Shown piece by piece: positions 48,163 to 57,525 of a stretch of 64,000 bases of DNA. A program made the translations under genes and the position numbers. The notes under the pieces were generated by a model. That model did no database searches, was not told where the DNA came from, and was given only the letters and a program-made list of their open reading frames with translations. Source of the DNA: Sporosarcina sp. P13 (GTDB lineage Bacteria; Bacillota; Bacilli; Bacillales_A; Planococcaceae); NCBI RefSeq assembly GCF_002743055.1, contig NZ_PDYM01000003.1, positions 105,229 through 169,228 on the forward strand, in the 5' to 3' direction. Position 1 is the stretch's first letter. Each line of letters opens with the position of its first letter.

Positions 48163-49035
48163 ATGCCAGAACTACCTGAAGTAGAAGGAGTGGTGCGAGA
48201 TCTTGCACCACTTGTAGAAGGACGTACGATTAAAAAACTATCTGTGTCAGATACCGTCGTGACGTCTAAATTAGCTGGAAAAGAAACGATTATTAAAGGG
48301 AAAACGGTAGATGACTTTCTTCAAGGTATGGAGAAAATGAAAATTTCTAAGATTGTTCGCCGCAGTAAATATATTTATTTTCATTTGCAAAAAGGGGATC
48401 AACCACATTTGCTTGTCAGCCATTTAGGAATGACAGGCGCGTGGTTTGTCGTAGGTTCTCCGGATGAAATCACGGAAGAGAAGTTTCGTAAGCATGCGCA
48501 TATATTTTTGGAGATGGAAGATGGCGGATTACTTGTTTATTCGGATATTCGTAGATTCGGGGAAATGCGTTTATTGAAGTCAGAAGAAGATTTTCCGCCG
48601 TTACTTGAGATGGCTCCGGAACCATTCTCAGATCAAGCGCTAAATCATTTTCTTGAAATGGCGCAATCTCCGAAGTATAAAGGCAAAGCGATAAAAGAAG
48701 TAATTATGGATGGCAAAGTCATTTCTGGTTGCGGTAATATTTATGCAACGGAAGCTTTGTTTCATATGAAAATTCATCCAGCGCGTACCGCTGAAAGAAT
48801 TAGCAGGAAACGAAAAATCCTATTATTTCAAGAAATCGTCCGTGTGTTACAGGAAAGTATTGATGCAGGTGGTAGTACCATTTCAGATTATCGTTCAGTT
48901 AACGGGAACGCAGGAACGATGCAAGACCGTTTACATATGTACGGTAAAAAAGTCTGCACATGTTGCGGGAAACTAACAAAAAGTAAGCAAATTGCAGGTA
49001 GAACATCTGTCTATTGCCCTGCTTGCCAAAAATGA
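48163..49035 (+). CDS. mutM: Formamidopyrimidine-DNA glycosylase
   Basis: Removes 8-oxoguanine and formamidopyrimidines from DNA. The 290 residues start with the invariant PELPEVEGV (catalytic Pro1, Glu2), have the H2TH region GNIYATEALFHMKIHPAR and end with the zinc finger CTCCGKLTKSKQIAGRTSVYCPAC. The ATG follows polA by ten bases. Standard Bacillus order polA-mutM-coaE. Confidence 0.97.
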   Translation: MPELPEVEGVVRDLAPLVEGRTIKKLSVSDTVVTSKLAGKETIIKGKTVDDFLQGMEKMKISKIVRRSKYIYFHLQKGDQPHLLVSHLGMTGAWFVVGSPDEITEEKFRKHAHIFLEMEDGGLLVYSDIRRFGEMRLLKSEEDFPPLLEMAPEPFSDQALNHFLEMAQSPKYKGKAIKEVIMDGKVISGCGNIYATEALFHMKIHPARTAERISRKRKILLFQEIVRVLQESIDAGGSTISDYRSVNGNAGTMQDRLHMYGKKVCTCCGKLTKSKQIAGRTSVYCPACQK

Positions 49036-49046
49036 GGAGTGAAAAC

Positions 49047-49646
49047 ATGATCATTGGATTGACCGGCAGTATCGCAAGTGGCAAAAGTACAGTAGCTACT
49101 ATGTTGCGTGAAAAAGGTTACCCTATTGTTGATGCGGATGTCATCGCGCGCCAAGTAGTGGAACCTGGTAGCCCACTGCTTTTTGAGATTAAAGAAGTGT
49201 TTGGAGATTCAGTCATAGAAGAAAATGGATCCCTTCATCGCGAAAACTTGGGTGCGATCATCTTCAATGACGAAACTAAACGTCGCCAACTAAATGAACT
49301 CATGCATCCTGTTATAAGAATTCAGATGGTAAGTCAAAAAGAACAGTATTTAGAGCAAGAATACCAGACCGTTATTATGGATATTCCTTTACTATTTGAA
49401 AGTAAGTTACACTCTTATGTTGACAAAATACTAGTTGTTTCCGTCACTAAAGAAGTACAAAAGCAACGGTTGATCGCTAGAAATGAATTAACCGAACAAG
49501 AAGCAGACGCACGAATCGCTTCGCAACTAGATATGAATAGTAAAGAACAAGGTGCAGACGCGGTTATCCATAATAATGGAACGATGGAAGAAACTGAAAA
49601 ACAATTAGTAGAAATCCTTGAGATGTGGCAAGCATTTCCTCGTTAA
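49047..49646 (+). CDS. coaE: Dephospho-CoA kinase
   Basis: Last step of coenzyme A synthesis. In 199 residues the P-loop is GLTGSIASGKSTV at the N-terminus, and DADVIARQVVEPG and DIPLLFESKLHSYVDKILVV are family motifs. ATG 49047 follows ATGAGGAGTG; the frame starts earlier inside mutM. Eleven bases separate it from mutM. Confidence 0.96.
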   Translation: MIIGLTGSIASGKSTVATMLREKGYPIVDADVIARQVVEPGSPLLFEIKEVFGDSVIEENGSLHRENLGAIIFNDETKRRQLNELMHPVIRIQMVSQKEQYLEQEYQTVIMDIPLLFESKLHSYVDKILVVSVTKEVQKQRLIARNELTEQEADARIASQLDMNSKEQGADAVIHNNGTMEETEKQLVEILEMWQAFPR

Positions 49647-49731
49647 CAACTCTTGTAGCGACCGATTTCGACAGTTATAGCTAATTTATGTCATCAGAAT
49701 GATAAAAGTACAAAAAAGATTAGTAATAGTG

Positions 49732-49759
49732 TTGGCTTAATTGAAATATGTGTTATACT
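49732..49759 (+). promoter_or_regulatory. gapB promoter
   Basis: TTGGCT (49732-49737), 16 bp spacer, TATACT (49754-49759). The -10 lies within the first CcpN-type box. Confidence 0.55.
49749..49759 (+). promoter_or_regulatory. CcpN-type operator 1 at gapB
   Basis: TGTGTTATACT matches the published CcpN consensus TRTGHYATAYW at all positions and covers the -10. Confidence 0.6.
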
Positions 49760-49780
49760 AATCAACGATTAAACATAAAA

Positions 49781-49791
49781 AGTATAACATA
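49781..49791 (-). promoter_or_regulatory. CcpN-type operator 2 at gapB
   Basis: Minus-strand TATGTTATACT also matches TRTGHYATAYW completely; about 22 bp downstream of operator 1 and inverted to it. Confidence 0.6.
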
Positions 49792-49811
49792 CATGCAGGA
49801 GGATCCCTTAC

Positions 49812-50834
49812 ATGACTACTACAATTGCGATTAACGGACTCGGCCGTATTGGACGGATGGTATTCCGTCAGATTATCAAAGAAAACGATGTTAATTTAGT
49901 TGCGGTAAACGCAACGTATCCAGCAGAAACTATTGCACACTTATTAAAATATGACTCAACTCATGGCGTTTTTGATGGCGATATTCAAACAGAAGAAGAC
50001 GCAATTATCGTAGACGGTAAACGTGTTCAACTTATTACACAACGTGATCCATCTAAACTACCATGGAAAGAACTTGGCGTTGATATTGTAATCGAATCAA
50101 CAGGAGTTTTCAATTCACGTGAGAAAGCAGCACTTCACTTAGAATCAGGCGCAAAGAAAGTAATCTTAACAGCTCCAGGTAAAAATGAAGATGTTACAGT
50201 CGTTCTAGGTGTTAACGATGATAAGCTAGACATTGACAAACATAGCGTTATTTCTAATGCTAGCTGTACAACAAACTGCTTAGCGCCAGTAGCAAAAGTA
50301 TTGAACGATGAGTTCGGTATTGTAAATGGTCTAATGACGACGGTCCATGCTTACACGAATGACCAGAAAAACTTGGATAATCCGCATAAAGATTTGCGTC
50401 GTGCGCGTTCTTGTGGTGAATCGATTATTCCAACTTCAACGGGTGCTGCAAAAGCATTGGCATTAGTACTGCCTGAACTAGAAGGAAAGATTCATGGTTT
50501 GGCATTACGTATTCCAACACCGAACGTTTCTCTAGTAGATTTAGTTGTCGATGTAGAAAAAGATGTAACTGTTGAAGAAGTAAATAACGCATTCCAAAAA
50601 GCCGCAAACGGTCCTTTAAAAGGAATTGTTCGTTTTACGACGGAACCACTTGTTTCGATTGACTTCAACACGACAACTGAATCTGCAACAGTTGATGGTC
50701 TTTCCACAATCGTTATGGGTGATCGCAAAATCAAGGTACTTGCTTGGTATGACAATGAATGGGGCTATTCAGCTCGCGTAGTTGAGTTGACTCAAAAAGT
50801 AGCAGCAGCTTTGAACAATAAAGTAACTTCTTAA
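49812..50834 (+). CDS. gapB: NADP-preferring glyceraldehyde-3-phosphate dehydrogenase, gluconeogenic
   Basis: Gluconeogenic GAPDH. The 340 residues show INGLGRIGRMVFRQ, the active-site Cys in SNASCTTNCLAP (about 154), and WYDNEWGYSARVVEL. In the cofactor region the residue pattern VNATYPAETIAHLLKYDSTHG resembles GapB (VNASYSAETLAHLIKYD) rather than GapA (VNDLTD). Position between coaE and nrdR matches gapB, though speD, which follows in B. subtilis, is absent. CcpN-type boxes fit the known repression by glucose. GGAGGATCC precedes the ATG. Confidence 0.93.
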   Translation: MTTTIAINGLGRIGRMVFRQIIKENDVNLVAVNATYPAETIAHLLKYDSTHGVFDGDIQTEEDAIIVDGKRVQLITQRDPSKLPWKELGVDIVIESTGVFNSREKAALHLESGAKKVILTAPGKNEDVTVVLGVNDDKLDIDKHSVISNASCTTNCLAPVAKVLNDEFGIVNGLMTTVHAYTNDQKNLDNPHKDLRRARSCGESIIPTSTGAAKALALVLPELEGKIHGLALRIPTPNVSLVDLVVDVEKDVTVEEVNNAFQKAANGPLKGIVRFTTEPLVSIDFNTTTESATVDGLSTIVMGDRKIKVLAWYDNEWGYSARVVELTQKVAAALNNKVTS

Positions 50835-50838
50835 TGTA

Positions 50839-50872
50839 AAAAACACTTCACTTTAACGGGTGAAGTGTTTTT
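50839..50872 (+). terminator. Intrinsic terminator after gapB
   Basis: AAAACACTTCAC-tttaacgg-GTGAAGTGTTTTT. Confidence 0.9.
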
Positions 50873-50947
50873 CGTTGTCGCGATGTTGTTGTATAGCTAG
50901 ATTCTGTTATAATGAAAGGTACCAATGAAAATGCGGAGGAACTGACT

Positions 50948-51415
50948 ATGTTATGTCCAGCTTGTCACTACAATGGAACACGTGTTATCGATTCACGCCC
51001 AGCGGAAGAAAACCGTTCAATTCGAAGAAGACGCGAATGTGAAAAATGTAGCTATCGTTTCACGACGTTTGAAAAAGTGGAACATTCTCCGTTAATCGTC
51101 GTTAAGAAAGATACGACACGCGAGGAGTTTAACGGTGAAAAGTTACTTCGTGGTTTGATTCGCGCTTGTGAAAAGCGAGCAGTGCCTATTGAAAAATTGA
51201 AAGATATTGTCATTTCGATTGAAAAAGAACTCAGAAGTTCAGGAATCGTCGAAATAGACTCTGATCAAGTCGGCGAAATGGTAATGAAGAGATTAGTCGA
51301 TGTCGATGAAGTCGCTTACGTTCGGTTTGCTTCAGTTTATCGACAGTATAAAGATATCACGGTGTTTATAGATGAATTAAAACAGTTACAAAGTAGAAAA
51401 GATCAACAAGAGTAA
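50948..51415 (+). CDS. nrdR: Ribonucleotide reductase repressor NrdR
   Basis: Zinc-finger and ATP-cone protein that represses ribonucleotide reductase genes when dATP is high. In 155 residues, the zinc ribbon CPAC...CEKC covers about 3-34 and [27 protein letters not shown] is the ATP-cone (about 47-137). ATG 50948 follows GGAGGAAC; the frame opens twelve codons earlier. It precedes dnaB-dnaI as in Bacillus. Confidence 0.95.
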   Translation: MLCPACHYNGTRVIDSRPAEENRSIRRRRECEKCSYRFTTFEKVEHSPLIVVKKDTTREEFNGEKLLRGLIRACEKRAVPIEKLKDIVISIEKELRSSGIVEIDSDQVGEMVMKRLVDVDEVAYVRFASVYRQYKDITVFIDELKQLQSRKDQQE

Positions 51416-51442
51416 GGCGTATTGCCAGAAGGGAAGGCGTTT

Positions 51443-52807
51443 ATGATGCTATATACAGAATTGCAGCCGGTCGATTCCTTTCAGGTGAAATTAACGCATC
51501 CATTTTCATCCTATGATCGACAAATGCTTACATTGTTTTACCAGCCTCTAATTGGTTCAGAAGCTATAAGTCTGTTTTTGACTTTATGGACAGATGCAGA
51601 AAATGTGGAGCCTCAAGAGCACTCGCACTACTATTTGATGAATATTTTATCCTTTGCCCTACAGCCAATTTTTGAAGCGCGGATTACATTAGAGGCGATT
51701 GGGCTGTTACGGACATATAAAAAGAAAGAAATTGGGGAGAAGCGATCATTTGTCTATGAACTACTGCCTCCTTTGGACGCCCCTTCTTTTTTTAGCGACC
51801 CTTTATTATCTACGTTTTTGTTCAGCAAAATTGGCGAACAGCCCTATCGTCAATTGCGTAGACGTTTCTTAGATGAACGGATTTCGAAAGAGGAGTACCA
51901 AGAAGTTTCTCGAACGTTTTTGGACGTGTTTCAACCGGCTAGAGCAGATTTAGCAACGGAACTGACGGCTGGTGTGGATTTTTATGGAAAAACGGCGGCG
52001 CCGGGTGTGCCATTTGATATGCATGAATTTAATTTTGATTTATTTTATGATGGACTATCTGAGCAGATGATACCAAAGTCATCAGTTCGTGTGATTCCCC
52101 AGGAAATAATCGCTAAACTGTCATTTTTATATACGCTCTCTCCTCTTGATATGCAAAAAGTCATGATGATCGCGATGGATGAAAATCTACAAGTGACTGA
52201 AGAACGCGTACGGAAAGCTGCTTCAGAATTCTATAAAATGAATCGTTCGCCACAACCACCGAAATTACAACCAGCTTTCAAAATGCCTGAGGCAAAAGAA
52301 GCGCCAAAAGAAAACATGAGTCGCGATGAGGAATTAATCTTTTATTTAGAAAACACACCACCAAAAGATATGTTGCGAAAAATTAGCGGTAAAGAACCGT
52401 TTACTGTAGATATTCAACTTGCTGAACGTCTAATAACTCTTCACCAATTCCCAGTCGGTGTCGTCAATGTGCTACTTCAATATGTGATGCTACGGAATGA
52501 TGGGAAAATCACAAATAGCTTTGCAGAACGAATCGCCTCTCACTGGGCTAATAAAAAAGTAAATGATGCCAAGACGGCTTTGAAATTATCTCGCGAAGAA
52601 CATGATCAATACATGAAGTGGCTAAAAGAAGGAAAACAATCCACTCCGAAAAAACGTAAACCGACTAGAGAAGAAAAAGTACCGGAATGGTTTGCTAATC
52701 GCAAGGAAAAGACAAAGAAATCGGATACGCCATCGGATTTCAATGTTGAAGAAGAACGTAAAAAGTTACTAAAAGAATTAGGGATAGAGGAGAATGAGGT
52801 GAAATAA
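51443..52807 (+). CDS. dnaB: Replication initiation and membrane attachment protein DnaB
   Basis: Firmicute primosome protein that, with DnaD and DnaI, loads the replicative helicase. The 454 residues show an N-terminal wing domain (VDSFQVKLTHPFSSYDRQMLTLFYQPLIG), a conserved C-terminal DnaB/DnaD-type segment (ITLHQFPVGVVNVLLQYVMLRNDGKI, about 335-360), and a lysine-rich tail. ATG 51443 (with a second ATG next to it) has AAGGGAAGG upstream; an in-frame TTG at 51422 is a weaker choice. The stop overlaps the dnaI gene by spacing of one base, suggesting coupling. Confidence 0.9.
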   Translation: MMLYTELQPVDSFQVKLTHPFSSYDRQMLTLFYQPLIGSEAISLFLTLWTDAENVEPQEHSHYYLMNILSFALQPIFEARITLEAIGLLRTYKKKEIGEKRSFVYELLPPLDAPSFFSDPLLSTFLFSKIGEQPYRQLRRRFLDERISKEEYQEVSRTFLDVFQPARADLATELTAGVDFYGKTAAPGVPFDMHEFNFDLFYDGLSEQMIPKSSVRVIPQEIIAKLSFLYTLSPLDMQKVMMIAMDENLQVTEERVRKAASEFYKMNRSPQPPKLQPAFKMPEAKEAPKENMSRDEELIFYLENTPPKDMLRKISGKEPFTVDIQLAERLITLHQFPVGVVNVLLQYVMLRNDGKITNSFAERIASHWANKKVNDAKTALKLSREEHDQYMKWLKEGKQSTPKKRKPTREEKVPEWFANRKEKTKKSDTPSDFNVEEERKKLLKELGIEENEVK

Positions 52808-52808
52808 G

Positions 52809-53750
52809 ATGGAACGAATTGGAGATGCTATGAAACGAGTGGTCAATGCTCCTTCGTTAGCCCAAAAGTATGAAGAACTTCGAAAAGAAGTCGTTGAAGA
52901 TCCAACAATTCAGCAATTTATTAGTGACCATTCAGATGAAGTCAATACTGAAGTCGTCAACCGCAGCCTCGGGAAGCTGTATGAATTTAAAACGGCATCC
53001 CATGCCTGTGTTCGTTGTCCTAACATAGAAGGTTGCATCAATGTAATGAAAGGTTTTGAGCCTAAATTAGTCATTGCACAGCGACTAATCGATTTAGATT
53101 ATGTCATTTGCCCAACAAAACAACTAGAGGACGAGCGCCGAAATGTATCAAAAATGGTTAATAGTATGTATATGCCAAAAGAAGTGATGGAAGCTCGTTT
53201 ATCAAATGTAGACTTTTTATCAGAAGACAGCCGTGTAATGGTCATGAGGGCGGCTAAAGATTACCTAAACCAAATAGACTCCACAGGAAAAATACCTGAA
53301 CGCGGATTTTATTTGTACGGGAATTTTGGCATCGGTAAATCTTTCATTTTAGGTGCCTTAGCAAATGAACTCGCTGCGAGACAAGTGCGAACAGTCGTTG
53401 TTTACGTACCAGAGTTCTTACGTGAAATGAAACAGTCTATTCAAAACCAAACGTTAGATGAAAAGGTCGAATTTGTCAAAAAAGCACCCGTCCTCATGCT
53501 CGACGACATCGGTGCAGAAACAATGTCTACGTGGACGAGAGACGAAGTACTAGGTACTATTCTGCAATATCGCATGGCTGAAAAACTACCTGTCTTCTTC
53601 ACGTCAAACTTTAACTACAACGAGCTAGAACATCACCTAACTACGAGTCAGCGCGGAGAAAATGAACCAATCAAAGCTGCACGAGTCATGGAAAGAATTC
53701 GCATGGTCAGCCAACCTTTCAAACTAGGCGGTCAAAACTGGCGAGATTAA
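52809..53750 (+). CDS. dnaI: Primosomal helicase loader DnaI
   Basis: AAA+ ATPase that loads the hexameric helicase DnaC. The 313 residues carry an N-terminal zinc-binding helicase-interaction domain (CVRCPNIEGCINVMKG...YVICPT) and a C-terminal AAA+ core with Walker A GNFGIGKSF (about 172-180), Walker B VLMLDDIGAE, and the arginine finger region VMERIRMVSQPF. ATG 52809 follows AATGAGGTGAA. It is closely behind dnaB. The nrdR-dnaB-dnaI order is standard. Confidence 0.96.
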   Translation: MERIGDAMKRVVNAPSLAQKYEELRKEVVEDPTIQQFISDHSDEVNTEVVNRSLGKLYEFKTASHACVRCPNIEGCINVMKGFEPKLVIAQRLIDLDYVICPTKQLEDERRNVSKMVNSMYMPKEVMEARLSNVDFLSEDSRVMVMRAAKDYLNQIDSTGKIPERGFYLYGNFGIGKSFILGALANELAARQVRTVVVYVPEFLREMKQSIQNQTLDEKVEFVKKAPVLMLDDIGAETMSTWTRDEVLGTILQYRMAEKLPVFFTSNFNYNELEHHLTTSQRGENEPIKAARVMERIRMVSQPFKLGGQNWRD

Positions 53751-53891
53751 TAGCTGGAATCGTGACATGCGTCTAACTGGACAGTTTTGAATGTATTTAA
53801 TATTTACAAGAGGAAATAGTTATGCTAATTACCTAAATTGAAATAGTGGTTTAGCATTTGCTTATGTGCAACATGAATAACTCTCCTTACT

Positions 53892-53923
53892 AGCGAAGGC
53901 GCAACTGCGGGGTCGGCCGAAGC
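53892..53923 (-). repeat. Partial inverted copy of the thrS-downstream repeat
   Basis: A 32-bp stretch is the reverse complement of the last 32 bp of the repeat cores at 56475-56580 and 56691-56796, with at most two mismatches. The rest of the gap 53751-54040 holds nothing else I recognise. Confidence 0.85.
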
Positions 53924-54043
53924 ATTGATAGGTGGCTAACCTATTCTATAAAGTGTGCTGTCGAAGAGTCGAGCAACGACATAAGAAAAGTAGTAATTGT
54001 TTGGTTCTTCTTTATGCAATTATAAGAAAATAATAATATAAAC

Positions 54044-54072
54044 TTGCAATTCCGCCAAAAATTTTCTATACT
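54044..54072 (+). promoter_or_regulatory. Sigma-A promoter of thrS
   Basis: TTGCAA (54044-54049), 17 bp spacer, TATACT (54067-54072), just before the T-box leader. Confidence 0.65.
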
Positions 54073-54099
54073 ATTACTCAGTTAAGCATAAATAATTTC

Positions 54100-54338
54100 T
54101 CAAAATGCATCGAAGAGGACAATAATTTATTTCGAACCTTTCAGAGAGCAGGGGCACGGCTGAAACCCTTGTAGGCAAAAATGAATTTACCACCTCCAAG
54201 CAGCATCAGCGAACTTTAGTAGCTGATGACGGTAACGGCCCGTTAGCCGATCGAAAGCTTCGTCTATCCGAAAGGACAGAAGGAAGAAGGGTGGAACCAC
54301 GAGCTCAAGCCTCGTCCCTTTAGGGATGAGGTTTTTTT
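54100..54338 (+). ncRNA. T-box leader of thrS (tRNA-Thr-sensing)
   Basis: The T-box core is AGGGTGGAACCACGAGC (54288-54304), with an AGAGAG-type bulge near 54141-54148 and a probable ACC (Thr) specifier at 54189-54191. The terminator is CCTCGTCCCT-tt-AGGGATGAGG followed by seven T residues (54310-54338). The specifier codon agrees with threonyl-tRNA synthetase downstream. Confidence 0.9.
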
Positions 54339-54368
54339 GTGTCCAAAAATAGAAAGGAAGTCATACAA

Positions 54369-56300
54369 ATGGTAGAAAATATTCATTTAACATTTCCAGA
54401 TGGAGCAGTAAAGGAATTTGCAAACGGTACAACAACGGAAGAAATTGCAGGCTCCATCAGTCCTGGATTGCGTAAAAGTGCATTAGCAGGGAAAATTGGG
54501 AATCAATTAATCGATTTGAAAACACCGATTCATGAAGATGGAGAGATTAGCATCGTGACGCCTAATTCAGAAGAAGCGTTAGAAATTCTTCGTCATAGTA
54601 CAGCTCACCTTTTAGCGCAAGCTGTTAAACGTAAATTCCCAGATGCAAAACTTGGAATTGGTCCGACTATCGAAAATGGATTTTATTATGATATTGATTC
54701 ACCTACGCCTATTACAGCGGAAGATCTTCCTGAAATAGAAAAAGAAATGAAACGTATTATTGGAGAAAACTTACCAGTTATCCGTCATGATGTTTCTCGT
54801 GAAGAAGCACAAAGACGCTTTGAAGAAATTGACGATGAATATAAACTGGAACTTCTTGAAGCAATTCCTGAAGGCGAACAAGTTTCAATCTATGAACAAG
54901 GTGAATTTTTCGATCTATGTCGTGGAATTCACGTTCCTGCTACAGGTAAGTTGAAAGAATTCAAACTGCTAAGTATTGCGGGTGCTTACTGGAGAGGTAA
55001 TTCAGATAATAAAATGCTTCAACGTATCTATGGAACAGCTTTCTTCAAAAAAGATGAACTGAAGGAACATTTACGTTTACTTGAAGAAGCGAAAGAACGT
55101 GATCACCGTAAAATCGGTAAAGAACTTAATCTATTCACAAACTCCCAAAAAGTTGGACAAGGTTTACCTTTATGGTTACCAAAAGGTGCTACAATCCGTC
55201 GTGTAGTAGAACGTTATATCGTGGATAAAGAAGAAAGACTTGGCTATCAACACGTCTATACACCTGTTCTCGGAAGCGTTGAGTTATATAAAACGTCTGG
55301 CCATTGGGACCACTACCAAGACGGAATGTTCCCAGCGATGAGCATGGATAACGAAGATTTAGTGTTACGTCCGATGAACTGCCCGCATCATATGATGATT
55401 TATAAAAATGGTATTCATTCGTATCGTAATCTGCCACTTCGTCTTGCGGAGCTTGGCACAATGCACCGCTATGAAATGTCAGGAGCACTATCAGGATTGC
55501 AACGAGTACGAGGTATGACATTAAATGACGCGCATATTTTCGTTCGTCCTGACCAAATTAAAGATGAACTGAAGCGAGTAATTTTGCTAATCGTCGAAGT
55601 GTATAAAGATTTCAACATCAAAGATTATTCATTCCGTCTTTCTTATCGTGATCCTGCGGATACAAAGAAATATTTCGATGATGATGAAATGTGGGAACGA
55701 GCACAGTCTATGTTAAAAGAAGCGATGGACGAGCTAGGTCTTCCTTATACAGAAGAAGAGGGAGAAGCGGCATTTTACGGACCGAAGCTTGACGTGCAGG
55801 TGAAAACGGCAATAGGTATGGAAGAAACACTATCTACTGCACAACTCGATTTCTTGTTGCCTGAACGTTTTGACCTCACGTATATCGGAGAAGATGGAAA
55901 GCAACATCGTCCAGTCGTTATCCATCGTGGTGTCGTATCGACAATGGAACGTTTTGTTGCATTCTTGATTGAAGAGTATAAAGGAGCATTCCCGACGTGG
56001 TTAGCACCTATTCAAGTGGAAGTCATTCCCGTTTCGCCAGAAGTGCATTTTGATTATGCGGAAGAGGTAAGAGAGAAATTGACATTAGCTGGATTCCGTG
56101 TGGATGTTGATAGTCGGGAAGAAAAAATCGGCTATAAGATTCGTGAAGCACAAGTTCAAAAGGTTCCATATATGTTAGTGCTTGGTGATCGTGAGTTGGA
56201 GTCTGGCGAAGTTAACGTTCGTAAGTACGGTGAACAAAAATCCGAAAGTATGTCATTTGACGCGTTCCTTGAGATGCTTCAAGAAGATGTGAAGAAGTAA
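54369..56300 (+). CDS. thrS: Threonyl-tRNA synthetase
   Basis: Class II synthetase that charges tRNA-Thr and edits Ser-tRNA-Thr. Of 643 residues, an N-terminal TGS domain (about 1-62), the editing domain motif [13 protein letters not shown] (about 76) and the class II motifs ([40 protein letters not shown]) are seen. A C-terminal anticodon domain (about 540-640) follows. Length is normal. ATG 54369 follows GAAAGGAAG; ten earlier codons overlap the leader end. It is regulated by the T-box and closed by a terminator. Confidence 0.97.
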   Translation: MVENIHLTFPDGAVKEFANGTTTEEIAGSISPGLRKSALAGKIGNQLIDLKTPIHEDGEISIVTPNSEEALEILRHSTAHLLAQAVKRKFPDAKLGIGPTIENGFYYDIDSPTPITAEDLPEIEKEMKRIIGENLPVIRHDVSREEAQRRFEEIDDEYKLELLEAIPEGEQVSIYEQGEFFDLCRGIHVPATGKLKEFKLLSIAGAYWRGNSDNKMLQRIYGTAFFKKDELKEHLRLLEEAKERDHRKIGKELNLFTNSQKVGQGLPLWLPKGATIRRVVERYIVDKEERLGYQHVYTPVLGSVELYKTSGHWDHYQDGMFPAMSMDNEDLVLRPMNCPHHMMIYKNGIHSYRNLPLRLAELGTMHRYEMSGALSGLQRVRGMTLNDAHIFVRPDQIKDELKRVILLIVEVYKDFNIKDYSFRLSYRDPADTKKYFDDDEMWERAQSMLKEAMDELGLPYTEEEGEAAFYGPKLDVQVKTAIGMEETLSTAQLDFLLPERFDLTYIGEDGKQHRPVVIHRGVVSTMERFVAFLIEEYKGAFPTWLAPIQVEVIPVSPEVHFDYAEEVREKLTLAGFRVDVDSREEKIGYKIREAQVQKVPYMLVLGDRELESGEVNVRKYGEQKSESMSFDAFLEMLQEDVKK

Positions 56301-56320
56301 GATCAGTTTTATACTATTGA

Positions 56321-56357
56321 AACGGCACTTGTGGTACTTATCTGCAAGTGCCGTTTT
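56321..56357 (+). terminator. Intrinsic terminator after thrS
   Basis: AACGGCACTTG-tggtacttatctg-CAAGTGCCGTT followed by TT. Confidence 0.85.
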
Positions 56358-56384
56358 GCCTTCAATTTTGTGTATAGAGTAGTT

Positions 56385-56810
56385 TGATTGGGTCCTTTAT
56401 ATGGTAAAAATACTTATTGTCGGATCGTATCTCGACTCATTTGCAATACTGAAGTTTGTAAAGGTCGGCTTTCTATCATCGCTTCGGCACGTGGGGGATT
56501 GCCTCCCGCCAGGAGCCAACAAGCGAAGGTCGCGCTAGTTGTCTCCTGGCTTCGGCTGACCCCGCAGTTGTGCCTTCGCTTTTTGAGTTTAGGGTAGATT
56601 GGATAGGCTTCTGTACGTAGTAAAACCATTTTGTGTAGGATCGCAGCTCGACTTAATTCCGATTCTGAAGTCAGTAAAGGTCAGTTTCCTATCATCGCTA
56701 CGGCACGTGGGGGATTGCCTCCCGCCAGGAGCCAACAAGCGAAGGTCGCGCTAGTTGTCTCCCGGCTTCGGCCGACCCCGCAGTTGTGCCTTCGCTAATG
56801 AGTATAGTGT
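56385..56810. repeat. Tandem duplication with 216-bp period and a conserved palindromic core
   Basis: Cores at 56475-56580 and 56691-56796 are 106 bp each and differ at only a few positions; their upstream flanks are also alignable but diverged. Each core contains nested inverted repeats (GCCAGGAG / CTCCTGGC and AGCGAAGG / CCTTCGCT). There is no credible reading frame. A 32-bp inverted fragment of the same core is at 53892. Confidence 0.85.
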
Positions 56811-56903
56811 AGTTTTGGTAGTCATTGGTACTTAGTAAAATTCACTATTAGTCTTTAAAGTACTATGATACTTACTGGTCCTCACAAAACGCAGGCGCCT
56901 TAC

Positions 56904-57095
56904 AAGCGGTAGGCGGAGCGATAAGACGGATAGGTGCTCTTCCTATCTGGCTTATTGCGGGAGCCATCCGCCAGCGCCGAAGTGAGTACAGAGACGACTA
57001 CTTCACTACTTTAAGAAGCGGATTGAAGTGGTTAGAAGTTACCGAATCCCTAACTAACTCATCGCAGGAGCCATCCGCCAGTGCCGCAGTGGGTC
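56904..57095. repeat. Second palindromic repeat family in the same gap
   Basis: A 28-bp segment (GCGGGAGCCATCCGCCAGCG...) at 56957-56984 recurs at 57064-57091 with few differences (107-bp period). The first copy closes a long imperfect hairpin, GGCGGA (56912) ... ATAAG...GATAGG / CCTATC...CTTAT ... TCCGCC (56967-56972). No gene is visible from 56301 to 57525. Confidence 0.75.
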
Positions 57096-57233
57096 CGGGG
57101 AAGAGATGCTCATAACTTAAATGCATATTTTAAAATTTATACTTGCCAAAAATTTGATGATAGGCTATACTAAGAAAGTTGAAATGATGTAAACGTTATA
57201 CAGTGTATCCAACAACCAGCTTAAACCAAGTTG

Positions 57234-57262
57234 TTGACACTCACTTCTATGTATGATAAAGT
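57234..57262 (+). promoter_or_regulatory. Promoter of the infC operon
   Basis: TTGACA (57234-57239), 17 bp spacer, TAAAGT (57257-57262); start site near 57269, giving a leader of about 255 nt. Confidence 0.55.
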
Positions 57263-57269
57263 AAATAAG

Positions 57270-57431
57270 GTTAAATGAATACAGTTTGTGGTATAAGAAG
57301 AGGCTACCCGCTTCTCACCTGATCGACGCAATGAAGTTGTTGACAGGTTGGCACATAAGTTAATTACTATGCATATTTTGCATGGATTACTTACGCGGGT
57401 AGACAAATAACATTTGTCTACTTTTTTTATT
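57270..57431 (+). ncRNA. L20-type leader of the infC-rpmI-rplT operon
   Basis: The stretch with CTACCCGC (57304-57311), CTTCTCACCTGATCG and TTGACAGGTTGGCAC resembles the L20-binding leader of B. subtilis. CTACCCGC can pair with GCGGGTAG (57396-57403); the competing terminator is GTAGACAAAT-aac-ATTTGTCTAC plus a T-run (57400-57431), sharing GTAG. So binding by L20 can shift the balance. The mechanism is established in Bacillus. Confidence 0.8.
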
Positions 57432-57525
57432 TCGTAAAATGAATGGACCTATGGGACCCTAAAGTCGAAGTTTTCGATATACCCAAAATGTGTATTCACG
57501 AGACAATATTCGGAGGTGGATTACT

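Noticed and set aside
55189..55521. 110-codon frame antisense to thrS
   Set aside because: No ribosome binding site or family resemblance; thrS is certain on the other strand.
56388..56629. Overlapping frames on both strands in the repeat island
   Set aside because: They follow the palindromic repeat, do not extend through the second copy in the same frame, and have no credible start.
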